DNA of 64,000 nt from Dromaius novaehollandiae (GCF_036370855.1 NC_088099.1:149811517-149875516); one strand, 5' to 3'. Positions 1 through 12,842 are shown, counted from the first letter of the stretch. Program-made: numbers and translations. Notes: generated by a model not told the origin, from the letters alone.

Positions 1-166
1 GAGTGAGGACATTTTTTTTAAAACACGAGAAATGGTAATGATTCATTTTAATGCAAGGAAGGGATTTTCAAACTTTTAATCTAATAAAAGTTGAGCATTT
101 ATTTCTACATGAGACCCACACAATGACCAAAGTTTCATTACACAATATATTTTACTCTGCACATAA

Positions 167-191
167 TTGCCAATATGGTCAATATTGGCAA
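167..191. repeat. short perfect inverted repeat
   Basis: Ten-base arms TTGCCAATAT (167-176) and ATATTGGCAA (182-191) flank the five-base spacer GGTCA. It lies in a CNGB3 intron. No function is implied. Confidence 0.6.
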
Positions 192-2433
192 TATGGCAGT
201 AAAACCCTCAGCAATGCTGTAGGCCTACAATTCTAGTCTTGTTTTATTCACCATTGACCTACTGTGTGGGTGCAAACAACAGGACATCCCTACAAGAGTA
301 CCAGTACAGACACAGGTACTTTGGATATAAATGGCCTAATCTTGAGGATAAACTTGACGAGAAAATACACAACAACTGGGATACACAGAAAATATACAAC
401 AGTCTACAAAACTGAAGAAAAACAAAGACCTGAGCTATTAAGTATATCAGTAGAGATTTATCCTCCTTGTGGTGCGTGTTAGAAAATAATGAGTTTATAT
501 AGCACTTCTCTATATAAGTTCTGTCAAGGTCTTCTGAATACGGTACTGCAGAATAAAATGAAAAGAAATACTGTTTAATGGATGAAATACTGCTTCATTT
601 AGTATATCCAAGCTTTTGCCCCAGTATTAATAGCATGGTTATCACCATGGTATCAGACTGTCGTGATTTCCTTCTGACTTCTGATTCAAGATATGTTTAT
701 AGAAATATGTCAGCTTCTTTCTCAGTGGTCTAACGATATAAGATACTTGCTATTTAGTCTCACTCTGTTCAAAATGCATGTAAATCATCCTTAAAATGTC
801 TCTATGGGAAAAAGAGTTGAAGAAAACAAAGAATTTTCATGCATTTCAAAAATTTACCAACGTTCAAATTGTGTTTGCATTTTTCCTAAATTATACTGGA
901 AGACCAATGCAAGTTTAATGTGCAAACCAGTTCTTTGCCAATCTCATACTTGAAAATTATTATAGAAACAGACTAATAGAAGCTGCCTTCCATTTAACAT
1001 CTTACCCTCGTTACTACTTTCCTGTATAGATAATATCAGTTTGGGGAAGCAAAATAATCTTAGAATCAGAGGCAAACAGATTGCTGCCTTAATGGGAGCC
1101 TGTCTGCACAGATAATTGAGAAATTCAGAAGAGGAAAACTATAACAAAATACTTCATTAGCCCAGAGAAGTTTACACTTTAAGCCAGATGTCTTCATTCA
1201 TCCATTTTGTCAGTTATTACACTAGCACAATTTCCCATCAGAAAACAGTAATTCTGGAAAAATTAAAACATTTCTCTATTATGTGTAAATTTTGGACAGG
1301 ACTTTCTGCAAAAGTTTGGTCTCAGCTTTACACTTCCAACAGTTACATTATTTTATCATCTATAAAACAAGCTAAAGTTCAATAGAATATTCAGTGTTCT
1401 GAAAAATTAAATTTTCAGCTTTGGCGCAGAATTTCGCATGAGGCAGCAGCTGCTGCTTTCCAATGAGCTTTAGCATTTGACATTCTGCTCAGAAGCAAGA
1501 TCCAGACCGATTTCTTTTTTTCTGACTTACCAGCTCTCTCCATACACACGCAAGTGCTGGGTTGAGGAGCTACAACCCTGGGCGTTCAGCTGATGAGCCC
1601 ACCATTTCCTGCATCAGGTTTGCAAACTTCAGCGAAGGGCAGCTTCCTACAGAGATCAGTCATAAAAGAGAAACTGATAAGCTCACTCATCACCCTGACA
1701 GCTTGATACTCCTAAATTAAAATTGCTACCATAAGAATTCAAAAGATTACCTCTTGCACTAATATTACAGCATTTTAGGCTAATAACTGGAGTAAAAAAT
1801 GTAAGACTGAAAAAACAATTTCTCTATTAATATGGATATTATAGCATCAAGAACTACTGTAAGGTGCACGTAGTTATTCTTAAAGATTTAGCCTATCACC
1901 TAACTCTTAGCATACTGGCCAAAACGGACCCAGTCATGAAGTCCATAATGTTGTCCTTAGTCAAAGATGATTTCGTTTGAGCAAGGCCTTACTTGTAAAA
2001 TTCACCTCACATCATTACTATAAGGAAAAAGCTGATCTCTTTAGTCCTAGTCTGCCTCAGTGAAATGAGCTTTCTCTTGGAAGAGCCTGAAAATGATTGT
2101 TCAGTGATTTGCTGTGGAGTGATTCATCAGAACAAAGCTGGTTGGAATTTTCTTTAGCTGCTGTCCTCATTGTGCAGATGCTTATTTTTCTATCTAGGGA
2201 ATTGTACATAATTGTTTTTTTAAAAAACTGATACACTGCATTTTCAACCTGAGTTCATATATTGATTGCTATCTTGGGTCACAAAAATGTGCGTGTGTGC
2301 ATGTGTGTAAAAATAGCCTTAGACACACAGTTGCAAAGGTCTCATGTTATGCTTTATAAATCAAGTATAATCAGTATAATCTAATATTTATAAATACCTT
2401 ATATAAATATCCTTAAAATTAAAAATATTAATA

Positions 2434-2457
2434 TATCCTTAATTAATATTAAGGATA
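2434..2457. repeat. short inverted repeat in AT-rich intron
   Basis: Arms TATCCTTAAT (2434-2443) and ATTAAGGATA (2448-2457) are perfect complements around TAAT. A related AATATCCTTAAAATT copy sits just upstream near 2407-2420. Confidence 0.6.
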
Positions 2458-3367
2458 AATATTAAATCATGCTTATAGCAGATGGGGTCCACATTATCCT
2501 TTACTAATAACCTTTGAATTTGGATATTATTGAATATTCTTTATAAACTCTCAGGGAAACAGCTAAGGGACAAATTTCTGCGGTGGATCTCCTTTAATAC
2601 AGTGATAAAGTGGCCTTTAGTACTAAGAGTAAAATGCAACTTCTCTTGCTTAACACCACAGCTGAGAAGTGAGGTCTCTTCATTTTGTTTGTTTAATGCA
2701 AGATGAGCAACTTAACTGTTATTTGTACAACATATTTTTATGTGGATATCATTCCTATGCTCAACTACTACTTGCTAAGACGGCATAATGCCTTACTTTT
2801 AAAACAAAACAGCTGTCTTCTCACGCAGAGACATTTTTAACTGTCAGGTAGAAAGACCTTCTCAATCCATACCATTCAACTGCCCAACATGCAAATGTGA
2901 GAGGAGATATGTGAGAAGACTGAAAACCAGAGATCCGCAAAAGTTATTCACTCCAGAAAATTAAAATTCGTGGGGTGGAGAATAATTCATTCACTGTAAA
3001 TAACTCTTTCAATAGTATCAGGGGTGTACTGCTCTACTTCTCATGTAAATCACTTTCGACAGTAAAATTGAGGGAATTTTAAGTTCACATGAGGACTAAA
3101 GCAAATGCAGCCCTTGCACTGAAATGTGTCTATCCAGCAAGACCTTTCACAGTCCTTAGTATCAGCACAGTCCTGATCAGTAGTTACAATTTGCCCTCTT
3201 GAGGCAAAAAGATATTTTCTATCCTAACTGCAAAAAGAGTTTGCAGAATATCAGAGATAACAGTTGGGTAAGTGAACCTTGTGATGACTTTACTGGTGAA
3301 CATCAGCAAAGAAACTCCTCACGATGGCAAGTAACGGCCTGACTGTCCATGTTTATTTTCATTCCAG

Positions 3368-3514
3368 CCTCTTAGCAGCAGGTGGAGGAAATCGGAGGAC
3401 TGCCAACGTGGTGGCTCACGGTTTTGCCAACCTTTTCATTTTAGACAAGAAGACCCTCAATGAAATCTTGGTGCACTATCCTGACTCAGAAAAGATTCTG
3501 ATGAAGAAAGCAAA
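3368..3514 (+). CDS. CNGB3: CNGB3 exon: end of cyclic-nucleotide-binding domain
   Basis: The acceptor follows a pyrimidine-rich tract ending TTCATTCCAG, and the donor is GTATGT at 3515. The exon begins on the third base of a Ser codon and ends two bases into a Lys codon. It encodes SLLAAGGG, then NRRTANV, where the Arg-Thr pair contacts the cyclic phosphate of cGMP in this family. The C-helix that closes over the nucleotide follows ([17 protein letters not shown]). Confidence 0.95.
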
Positions 3515-6500
3515 GTATGTCCTAATAATAATTTTTACATCACATTGTTTAGCTGTGGAATGAACACTTGTGGCTTCCAGACAGACTGGCACTCATTTCC
3601 TGCAAGAATAACAAATATAAACACATCTGTACTTAGATGTCAAATTCTTCTGCTGGCATTTAGTGGAAGCCATGGTCTTGGTAGGGATGCCAAGAGCTGT
3701 GGAAATGTAATAAATAAAATAAAGTTCTGAATGCAGTCACCTTCTCTTTTACATTTAAGGTAATGAAACAAATAGGAGGTACAGATACGTATCAGGACTC
3801 CTTATATACCCAAGAAAGATAGATATTGCAAAACAGATGTCAGGCAAGGAGCAGGTTTTCAAAGGTGCAACTGAGCATGTGCAATTAACTCTATAGACAT
3901 AAGTTTTAATGTACCCACAGACTTGAATACATTTCCAAAATCCTAAAGAGTAGATAGGAAGGCATTTGAAGTAAGGCCTGACATGATCGGAGATATGTAC
4001 ACAAATCTGAGAGGTATGCATTTTGTGCAAAGGGATTCTGGAACAGGATTTCACACTCAAACTGTTTTTTTACCTTGCTTTGCCTGTAGCACGCTAGGAT
4101 GAGTTTCCCCGGGCTTTGTAAGTGCAAAATATTGAGAGATTTTGTCAAAACAAAATTATGGAAAATAAGTACTTTGCTGCCTTCTTAATCTAAAAGGTCC
4201 AAACACGTGAAACATTTTTTTCATTATTAGCATGCTTGGCACTCTACCATTCTGAACTTGCATTCTGAACTTGCCTTGCATTGATATCAAAAAGTGGAAG
4301 ACCTCCCAAATCTGAAATTCCACCAGAGGAGATGAAATATAGTACAGGAGTGACATATTTAGTGAAAGTGCCAGCAAACAGTTGCATTCAGCATGTTTCA
4401 ACGATCTTGATTAACAAATAGCAGTATCTTCAGAATCATCACTTCCCCGAGGAGCAAGAAACGCGGATGCAGAATGGGCTCATTGCCACCTGAAATGCAT
4501 AAGTGCCTAGTCCATAGAGTGTTTCCCAAAACAGTCTGTTGGACTCTTGCCCAAGGCACTTCATGTTCACAGTATAAGGTTTAGCAAGAGAGAAAGGAAA
4601 CCTGAATCCATGACAATATAATGAAACCTAATAGCCAAAAACATTGAGGAGCTTAGATTCTAGGTGAAGGCGAGCAGAATGTCAGCCACTCACTGGGAGC
4701 TTACTGACTGAGAGCCTGCGACATTAAAAAATGTCAGGAAAAGCTAGTCTCTCAACAACACTGGTACCCAGATGAACTGAAGACAGGGAGCTTATATACT
4801 TCAGACTCATCGATGGATCCCTGAATGAAACTGGAAGGTTGATGTGATGCCCATGGCACCAATCGGGGAGTAGGAGGTACACAGATCTTGCCCATTTGGT
4901 AGGTGTTTTCACACTGATAGTCTTCAGAGAGGCTGATTTTCAAAACCAGCATCAACTGGTGGGAAGGTAGAGCAAATCCACTGACAGATAGCCCCCCAGC
5001 AATTATTCTTCTTACCTTGTCTCCAACTTCTTTCTAAAAGTGGTATGACCAACACTACTTGTTATTTCAGCTTCTGTCTCACACCACTTTCTCCTGTCTC
5101 CTTGCCCACCCCCATTTTATCCTGCCAAGCCATTAAATTCTAGATAGCCTTTCCCAACTGAAAGAGCTTAGTCACTAGCCACCTTCCATGTACATAGTCA
5201 CACTTGGGCTCAAAGCTCTTTCTAGATTCAACCTTACTTAAGGATATCCTGTGTAACTTAAAAAATACGTAGGATTTTTTTTTTAAGCATGGTATCCTGG
5301 GCTGGAGGCCGTGGACTCTGCTCACCTGTGTGGGCATCCGTTAACTCATCCCAAAGCTCCCATGCTCTGTGTATGGCAGCCACGTGTCCTGAAAAACTAG
5401 GCACAAATAGGAGATTTGTGCACTGTTTTGATAAGAGATTTGCAGTTATATTCAATTTTGGAATCACGTCATTAGTCGCTCTGTCCTGAAATGTTTACAG
5501 TGAAGATCTTCTCTATGGAACTACATTGGCCATCTCGTACCTGTACAAGACCTCTTGGAATAAACTACCTGATATAACTCAAAGGAGTTATTCAAGCAAT
5601 GAATTTGTTCTGTTATCACCCACCTGATATTCATTATATGGTGCTTAATTAATTAATGCAGGGAAGGTGCTGAAGTGTGCCTTCTTAATTTATGACAATA
5701 AAACTAAAAAGAAAGTAAAATCTTCACTGCTGAAATTCCCAAAGTTTCAAAGTACAAAACACTCGAAAAAAGTAGCAGTATTATGGGATTTACTGTATTT
5801 TAGGCTGCCAGAATAGTCCTGGCTCACAAAAAAACTCAAGTCAGGACTTTTGCAAGGATAGAAAAGTTGCCTTGAAAACTGTACCGTAACCTAACAGAAA
5901 CTGAAAGCATGGGAGCCTGCTGCTTTGCACTGGTTCTATCTATTTTGAAACTCCCATCTAATCCTTACCTTCACCGATGGTTCTTTACTTGTTGCTCTTA
6001 TGATTGCATATCAGGATTGCAATGGAAGGGTGTGAAAATCTAGTCTGCCCCATGACTGGCAGCACTAGTAATTTTAATATCTTAAAGGTAATTTACGGAG
6101 GAAGACCAAAATAAGCGCCACTCTCTAACCTGAGCTGTGAGAGTTGAGCCATGCTGGAAGTTAGTGAACTGTTGCCTCCACAAGCATCAGCTGGGCTCCA
6201 AATAGAAGAGTAAACACACTCTGAATTTGCACCCAGAAGGCCAGACTGGAGAGATGTACACCAGGTACAAGGCATCTTTCCTCCCCTCCCTCCACAACTA
6301 TTTTGCACCTTATAAAGCTCCTATCTGCTTTATGATACCTTAATCAGAGTCTGCACTTCTTTATTCTTCAGGACATAGGTAAGAAATTCCAGATTAGATT
6401 AGAACAGCAGCCTCCAATTTACTACAAGCTCTACAGAGTAGTGTACCAGGATAAAAGCCTTGCTCTTTCCAGCTTGTTCTTGGCCACTGGAACTGAGATA

Positions 6501-8112
6501 AAAAATTGGCTAGAAAAGTTGTCGGATCTTCACCCTTGAATTTCAGTTTTGCATGAACTTTTCTCGGTTTCACTGCACTGATGTGTGCTCTCTTCCTTTC
6601 CTGTCTCCAGGGTGCTGCTGAAGGAGAAGGGGAAAACTGCTCCTCCACCGCCACAGCCCCGGGGCTTGGCCAGTCTGTTTGGGCAGAGACCTGAAACTCC
6701 AAAATTGTTCAAGGCAATGCTCGGAGGTAAAGGAAAAACAGGCCTCGCTACGCTGCTGAAGCTGAAGAGAGAACAAGAAGTTCAGGTAATGCCACAGAAA
6801 GCAGAACATATTTCTCCAGGGGGAAGCTAGTGGGAGGACTTGGGAAGAGCAGGAGAAAATGTAGCCTTATCAATGTAATCAGTGGCAAAGTAGGTGTGAT
6901 ATTAATCATTGTACCTGATCTCTGTAAACACTGGTTCTAAAATTTGGCTCAAATCTTCCTGCACCTGGACTCTATGTCAGACAGAGAAAACAAAAGCAAA
7001 GAAGAAGCAAGGAAAAAGCAAACAAACAAAAAGCCCATGGACAGTAAGGCAAAAATAGATTTTACAAAGACCTCCATCTGATCTTTTAATTTTATCTAAA
7101 CAAAAATAAATACAGAAGTATCCTAACACAGTAACAGGATCCAGCTGACTCAAGCACAGAGTCCACACACTTTCCATCTCAAGTTCAGATCTTTTCTTGT
7201 TGCAAATCTTGAGGACAAAATTTTAAGTTAAGCCCACAAAGCTAAACCTGATTCAATCTGTAATATATTACACTTATGAGAAAACTGTTATTACAGTTGA
7301 TGGAAAACAGTTCCCACATTACCAGCTCTTCTGAGAAATGTTCATGTTAATAAGAACCTACTCAGTTTTACACAGTTACCCAGAAGTGGCAGAACCCTAT
7401 TCTATCTTTAATAGCTGAACTGGCTTTTTTTTTTTTTTTTTTTTTTTAATTAAATATAAAAATTAGCCCACATAGATTTCTACAATTCAACTGTTGAAGC
7501 AAAAAACTTAGTTAAATATTTTGTTTCTATACTAATAAAAGTATATAAGGGAAGGTAAGACCTGAGGGAAGGTTTGTGTGACCCCAAACACAGGTCATCC
7601 TGCTGCATGAAGGAGAAGCAGATACTATCACTACCCACAAAATTTCCTAGGTTTTATTTTGACATCTTCATTTTGAAATAGCATTTTTCACTTAGAAATT
7701 GAATTTCAGCAGCTGAATGCAAATTTCTGTACTTTGCATAATCTTAATCACAGTACCCACACTGTGCCTTACCACTACATATACAAAATAGAACTGCTTG
7801 AATTTCCTCTGCAGCAATTGGAAATATGTAACTTCTCATTTCTAGGAAAATCAAGCTAAAGCAGATGTGAAGAAGCCTGAACAAGATGAGAAGAAACCTG
7901 AACAAGAGGATAAGAGACCTCTGGAGCCTGTTGCGTCATCTACACCCCCTGCACAAGAGGAAAAGCCGAATGCAGACACTAAGCCTACACCAAGCGCAGT
8001 TATGCACAGGGGAATCGCTAACAAGTCTCTAATCATTAGTATGTCTCCTTCCCCCATAGCAGGAGAAGGAGAGATCCTTAAAGTTGAAGTTGAAGAGAAG
8101 AAAGAGGAATAG
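3368..8112 (+). CDS. CNGB3: CNGB3, 3' end of gene (last three coding exons)
   Basis: This is the C-terminal part of the cone cyclic-nucleotide-gated channel beta-3 subunit, which joins CNGA3 in the cone outer-segment membrane to form the cGMP-gated cation channel of phototransduction. Exons are 3368-3514, 6611-6785 and 7846-8112. All have consensus AG/GT borders and the phases join without a shift. They encode the end of the cyclic-nucleotide-binding domain (NRRTANV phosphate-binding cassette, C-helix around [19 protein letters not shown]), a basic linker, a Glu/Lys-rich segment and the conserved tail [13 protein letters not shown]. Order and motifs match the last three exons of human CNGB3 as I remember the protein. 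The channel pore and membrane segments lie upstream of the window. The downstream neighbour CPNE3 is convergent. Paralogue CNGB1 is less likely because the tail motif and the CPNE3/RMDN1 context are those of CNGB3. Confidence 0.95.
3515..6610 (+). other. CNGB3: CNGB3 intron
   Basis: Intron between the CNBD exon and the linker exon, with a GTATGT donor and a CTCCAG acceptor. Apart from a 13-bp tandem at 4248-4273 I see no coding, RNA or mobile element in it. Confidence 0.85.
4248..4273. repeat. 13-bp direct tandem repeat, two copies
   Basis: CATTCTGAACTTG occurs twice head to tail in a CNGB3 intron, consistent with replication slippage. Confidence 0.7.
6611..6785 (+). CDS. CNGB3: CNGB3 exon: post-CNBD basic linker
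   Basis: The acceptor is CTGTCTCCAG and the donor is GTAATG at 6786. The exon completes the split Lys codon and then reads VLLKEKGK, a proline run (APPPPQP), [12 protein letters not shown] and LLKLKREQ, 58 full codons ending in phase 0. The basic amphipathic stretch [20 protein letters not shown] lies where calmodulin binding has been described in the C terminus of this subunit; that role is inferred from position only. Confidence 0.94.
6786..7845 (+). other. CNGB3: CNGB3 last intron
   Basis: Intron with a GTAATG donor and a TTCTAG acceptor. It holds a T homopolymer at about 7425-7447 and nothing else I can assign. Confidence 0.85.
7425..7447. repeat. T homopolymer
   Basis: Run of about 23 T in the last CNGB3 intron. 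Confidence 0.85.
7846..8112 (+). CDS. CNGB3: CNGB3 last coding exon and stop
   Basis: The acceptor TTTCTAG precedes GAA AAT CAA, and the stop codon TAG ends at 8112. The exon encodes a Glu/Lys/Pro-rich segment with a doubled KKPEQ motif, a Pro/Thr/Ser stretch, then [13 protein letters not shown] and an acidic-basic tail. Mammalian CNGB3 has a longer repeated KENEDK-type tract here. This copy has only two short repeats, so the tract is shorter and differently composed. Confidence 0.94.
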   Translation, partial: ENQAKADVKKPEQDEKKPEQEDKRPLEPVASSTPPAQEEKPNADTKPTPSAVMHRGIANKSLIISMSPSPIAGEGEILKVEVEEKKEE

Positions 8113-8214
8113 ATGGGTGCTTTGGGCTGACACCTTATCTAATGTCTTGCTGAAATCAGAGGACTAGCATAACCTTGCTTTCAGGTACAAAAGATAAAAG
8201 TAGAGACTGCTCAA

Positions 8215-8640
8215 GTGATAATCTACCCCAGCTCCTTTTCTTCTCTCCCTCCTCTCCCAAGACAAGTGGACAAATTATTGTATATTACCTTTTGACCTTG
8301 ATCCCGAAGAGAGAACTTCTGGTGTGGTAGGAATTAGAGCTCAGACTGCATTTCAGGACAGCTTGTTTCTTGTTTTGTCCATGCTTGCCATCATCTCTGT
8401 CTTGTTCCTGCTTCTCCTTTTCCCTCTCCTCTGTATTCTCTCTTTCCTGCTGCTCTTCCTATTGCTCAGTTTGTTTCTAATCTTCGTATGTGTTCTCTTC
8501 TATTTTCTTTGCTGGTTTCCCATAGTTATCCTTTTTCTTGTTACTGCATTACTATTGCTGAGGCTGGCCATGTTTCTCTCCATCCTTCTCTCTCCTCTTC
8601 TTATACTTCTAATCAGTGACTTGCTTTTGTGACCAGTGTG
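8215..8640 (+). repeat. pyrimidine-rich tract in the CNGB3 3' UTR region
   Basis: The + strand is strongly C/T-biased, with CTCC, CTTT and TTCCT clusters. It gives an apparently open hydrophobic Leu-rich frame (8324-8632), which is the expected product of a polypyrimidine tract and not a protein-coding signature. It starts about 100 bases after the CNGB3 stop, so it is probably transcribed in the CNGB3 mRNA. Confidence 0.55.
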
Positions 8641-8720
8641 GCACAGCACCAAAAACTGTGATGCTATGTGTTTGGATGCTTTAGCTTGGGAGAGAGGGCT
8701 ACAATGACCACTGTCCAAAC

Positions 8721-8763
8721 CAAAAAAAAGAAAAAAGAAAAAAAAAAAAAGAAAAAAAAAAGA
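8721..8763. repeat. A-rich tract with interspersed G
   Basis: Runs of A broken by single G bases. It could be a simple repeat or a decayed poly(A). No retroposed gene body is recognisable on its 5' side. Confidence 0.7.
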
Positions 8764-8844
8764 CAGAAAGGGAAGCAGACTGCAGAATTACTGCCAACTT
8801 TTTGAAAGTAGGAGCCTCTCCAGTTGTCTCTATTGACTCTGGTG

Positions 8845-8850
8845 AATAAA
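8845..8850 (+). terminator. CNGB3: candidate CNGB3 polyadenylation signal
   Basis: AATAAA about 730 bases after the CNGB3 stop, the first such hexamer I noticed on the + strand downstream of it. Usage cannot be judged from sequence alone. Confidence 0.3.
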
Positions 8851-9696
8851 ACTGACATAAGATTTTGTTTGCTTGTTTCTTTGCTTTCCCCAGAAGTGAC
8901 CTTTAACTTCAGGCTGCTGACTTATGTGTTTGATCTCCTTAAGGGGTTGGGCATTAATAATGCTCTCTGAAGATGGGGCAAGTAGTTGATAACTGGCTAA
9001 CTTTTCAACAAACCTGGCATCTGAAGTGGCCACCATGGCAACCATAAAGGTTGTTTTACAGAAAGCAGAATTTAACTTTTTGTCTCTGTGGCATACAGCT
9101 CCAGCCAATGCGCTGACTGCTACAGTTGTTCACCTCCATCACGTAGTGCAAAGCAAGCTCTGTGCTTTACAAGGGCTGGGCTACATCATACCTGTAAACT
9201 GAAGTAAACCCTTTACCAGGGCCACAGCTGTAGCTGAGAGGGCTACAGCTTTCTAACAGGAGGCTCCCCCACTGTCAACGTTCTGCATCAAATCATCAAT
9301 TACTTTTGCTTTGTTCACTTACAGATGGTAACAATACACACATGCATCTAAAGAAACACGAACTGCTACGGTAAAACAACAGAAAACCACCCCCAAAACC
9401 CCAGTAACCCTTCAAATCTTTCTCTTCCACAAGTTCACGCCTCCTCTCTTCCCCCCATCCACTTTCAGTTCCCACTGGAAGGATAGTTCCAGGAACAAAA
9501 GCCGTTTTCCAGAGACCAGCCAAGACACCGTAAGGGCAGGCTTCACAGCTGCTCAGCAGTGCAGCTGAGCAAGAGACAAGGAAAGCATAATGTGGAAATG
9601 AAACAATTCACTGTGCAGGCTATATATGACCCTATGGGCTATATTTTATGAAGGCCTGTTCTATAAAGCCCTTGAACTTCTCTAGTCAAAGGCAAA

Positions 9697-10085
9697 GAGA
9701 TTAAGGGACTGGATCATCTCATACAAGGAGACACTAAGAGAGCTGGGACTGTTCAGCCTGGAAAAGAGAAGGCTCAGCAGGGGAGGACAGGGCCAGCAGA
9801 CTCTTCTCAGTGGTTCCCAGTGACAGGACAAGAGGCAATGGGCACAAACTCAAATACAGAAAATTCCACTTGAACACAAGAAAACATTTCTTCAGTGTGA
9901 TGGTGGTTGAACACAGGAACAGGTTGCCCAGAGAGACCGTGGAGTCTCCATGCTTGGGAGATGTTCAAAACATGACTGGACACAGATCTGGGCAACCTGC
10001 TGTAGCTGACCCTGCTTGAGCAGGAGGGTTGGACCAGAGGATCTCTGGAGGTACCTTCCAACCCAACTAGTCTGAGAGTCCATGA
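9697..10085 (+). mobile_element. CR1 LINE, 5'-truncated 3' end
   Basis: The sequence follows the 3' part of avian CR1. It reads GGGACTGTTCAGCCTGG, then GTGACAGGACAAGAGGCAATG, then a segment related to AACAGGTTGCCCAGAGAG, and ends with GATCTCTGGAGGTACCTTCC-like sequence before a degraded terminal repeat. An internal stretch is missing after the GGCTCAGCAGGGGAGGAC region. It is an old, inactive fragment in sense with CNGB3. Confidence 0.9.
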
Positions 10086-12842
10086 AAGCTGGCAACCCAA
10101 CCAAAATCTGTGGGAACTCTGCCTGAATAAAAGCTAGATGACCAAATTTTGTACATTGTACATTCCACATGTTTTCTGGGGTGACTAAAAAACAACTCAA
10201 AAAAAAAAGTTTTACTGCATTAACAATGAGGTCAAGGTTTAACTGCTACATGGTAAGATCCATCTTTATTTGCATATTACTTGTTATTTGGTATGTAAAA
10301 ATAAAAAAGTATCTCATATGAAATGATAGAAAGAAAATGATAAGAGACATCATAAAGAATTATTCATCTATTGCACATCCAGGAACATCTAGATACAATA
10401 ACAAAATAAGAAATATTGCAGAATGCTTGCTTCACAAACAAGGCCTTCTGAGAGTAAGAAGGATCTATGCATTCATTACAATATATGGCTGTTACATCAC
10501 TTTTTGAGGCAGAGATGACAAATCATTATGGAAGGGAAGAAAAGCATATAATCCCCCAAATTTTAAGATTTTGATATTGATAAGTGGAGCTCTTATTGCA
10601 AGAGATCCAACCCCCTTCTGCTTGCCAGGAAACTTCAGAACAAATATTTTTGCTGTTGGCATATTGAAGTTCATCAATCATACACTGACATATTACAAAA
10701 TAAAGGCTGAGTCTGCAGCAGCAAGCGTTACACTGCAGCAGCAGAGCATCCTACATGAGTTACTGCTCTGCTACAGCTCTCAACAGTTCAGGTTCGCAGG
10801 AAAGGCTGTCAGTTCTGTCTTCAAAATTATCAACTTGTGCACAGCTCTCAAGTTCTTTAGACCCCAAAAGAAAGAGAAGTGTCAGTGTTTGCATAAGATT
10901 AGGGCTACACAGAATTCGCATCCATCTGGTTTCCTCTGACTTCCTACTTTTCTGTAGTTGGAGTATTCTTCCCTTTACTTCCCAGAATTCCTCCAGGTTT
11001 TGTTGGGTTTTTTTGTTTGTTTTTGGGGGTAGGGCAGGAGAGGCAGGAAGGGGCCTACAATCCAACTATTTGTAAGGTCTTCACCAAAAGGAATGACACA
11101 CAGCGCCAAGGTAGCCAGGACAAAGGAATCTTCTAACACAGCAGAATCATCTGTTTAACTACGTCTTTAGGTCTAAGAGCATGAGCACACAGGTGAATAC
11201 ATGTGAACACTGTTCCTGCGTAAACTGATACCACCTTAGGACGGCAGTAGCCTAGTTAGGATTACTTTTCCCAAATGAGCACTCTGTCTTCCATTCTCCT
11301 GAAGACCTAGATACCTCCCCGTGGATCATCAGACACTACTGACAACAAGGCAACGAAGATAAGTTTCAGCCTATTTAAAAACTGCTGAGGAGTAATATAC
11401 CCCTGCTTTGAACCAGTGAGAGATCAGGTGAGGAGTATTCAATGTCATTCTTACGTGAAAGAGACAGCTGAACCACAGCCTCTCACAGTTTCAGCTCTTA
11501 CAGGAAGGTAACCAAGCATCCATTACTGAGCAAAACAAATCATGCGCATGTGAGAGCAGAGGTGTTCTGCCAGTTACTAGCAGACTCTAAGCAGCTCATC
11601 AGAAGCCACCCTGTCTGTAGCAGACAGACTTTCCTTCTCCCTCTTCCCAGTGCTCTCCTTCTCTAGGATCCTATGTGCCAAATTCCTTCACATGGAAAGT
11701 CCGTAAGCAGTCATGTAACAGAATAGAGAAAAAAGGCCTCATGGGAAAGATGATGGCTAGGTGCACGACATTTTATCCATTTTATAGCCTGCCACTAAGG
11801 AACCATCCACATGTGAAAAGGCTACCCTCCTCATTTTGGTGGAGCAATTCGTTTCTCACCCCAGTGGCAAAGTGGGAGTGAAGAGAAACTCACCTGTGTG
11901 CAAGCATTATGTATAGCTTAAACTGTAGGCCAGATGCTTTAAAGAAATGTCAAGATCTACTCCATGTGTAAGATACATTAAGCTGTTAGAGAAACTACTT
12001 CTACCCTGTGGATTCCTCACTTGTGGAGAAGTTGAGTGAATTACTGCAGAGTGCTTAGATGATGCAGCTTGCAGTATCAAAGCTCTGGTTCTCCACGGCA
12101 CCACACTACGCTGTGTCTCTAGTACCTCTCAGCTTCCCTACAAAGTATCTCAGACTTGATTATACTTGAATGCCAATAAACTATGAAGGGTAAAGTAGGA
12201 CAGTATATTTGAAATCTAAAAATAAACATACAAATCCTCATGCCTCTCTACTTAGAGTGTAGAAGCCTCTCTAAAAAAGGACTTGAAAAATTGACCATAA
12301 CTGTATGGAACAACCTGAATAGGGAAACTCACTTCTAAGCTGTCTGACTTCAAACATTTTTTTGCCTAAAGCCAGTATCTTATGCTTTATAAAATACATA
12401 GTGCACATTTGTAAGCACTGAGGAAAAAAGGCATTTCCCCTCTCATCTGGTAATATGTTATATATCTGAGCCATCTGCAGCCTATAGGATACTCATTATA
12501 GCAACTGCAAAAGCATTGTTCACTGTTTCATAGAAAATGCTGAATAAGAAAGCATATCAGTATACTGAAATTATAGTTTTAATGCACAGGCATTGTAAAT
12601 CAGTTAAATTCATCAGAACTGAAATACATATGGAAAGTACTTTTAAAAAATTCTGGTCGCAGTTATTTCTCTGCTGTACATATGCATATATTAAGACCAT
12701 TAAACGGCAAAAAGCATCTGGTTATGAAGACTGCTATACATCATTTTTATCACAAGGTGGTGCAAGTGACCTACAAGCACATCCACTTTGCAAAGAACTT
12801 TGACAGCACTTGCTTGGTCACCATCAAGCTAATAAGACATAT

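Larger units (their letters stand above)
1..3367 (+). other. CNGB3: CNGB3 intron (upstream of the CNBD exon)
   Basis: This is AT-rich intronic sequence. I looked for the preceding CNBD exon (the part reading into FGEIS) and did not find it, so it should lie upstream of the window. Two short inverted repeats are listed separately. No other gene is visible. Confidence 0.7.

Noticed and set aside
8324-8632. 102-codon Leu-rich frame resembling a membrane protein
   Set aside because: The hydrophobicity comes from a polypyrimidine tract. There is no homology that I recognise, and it lies in the probable CNGB3 3' UTR.
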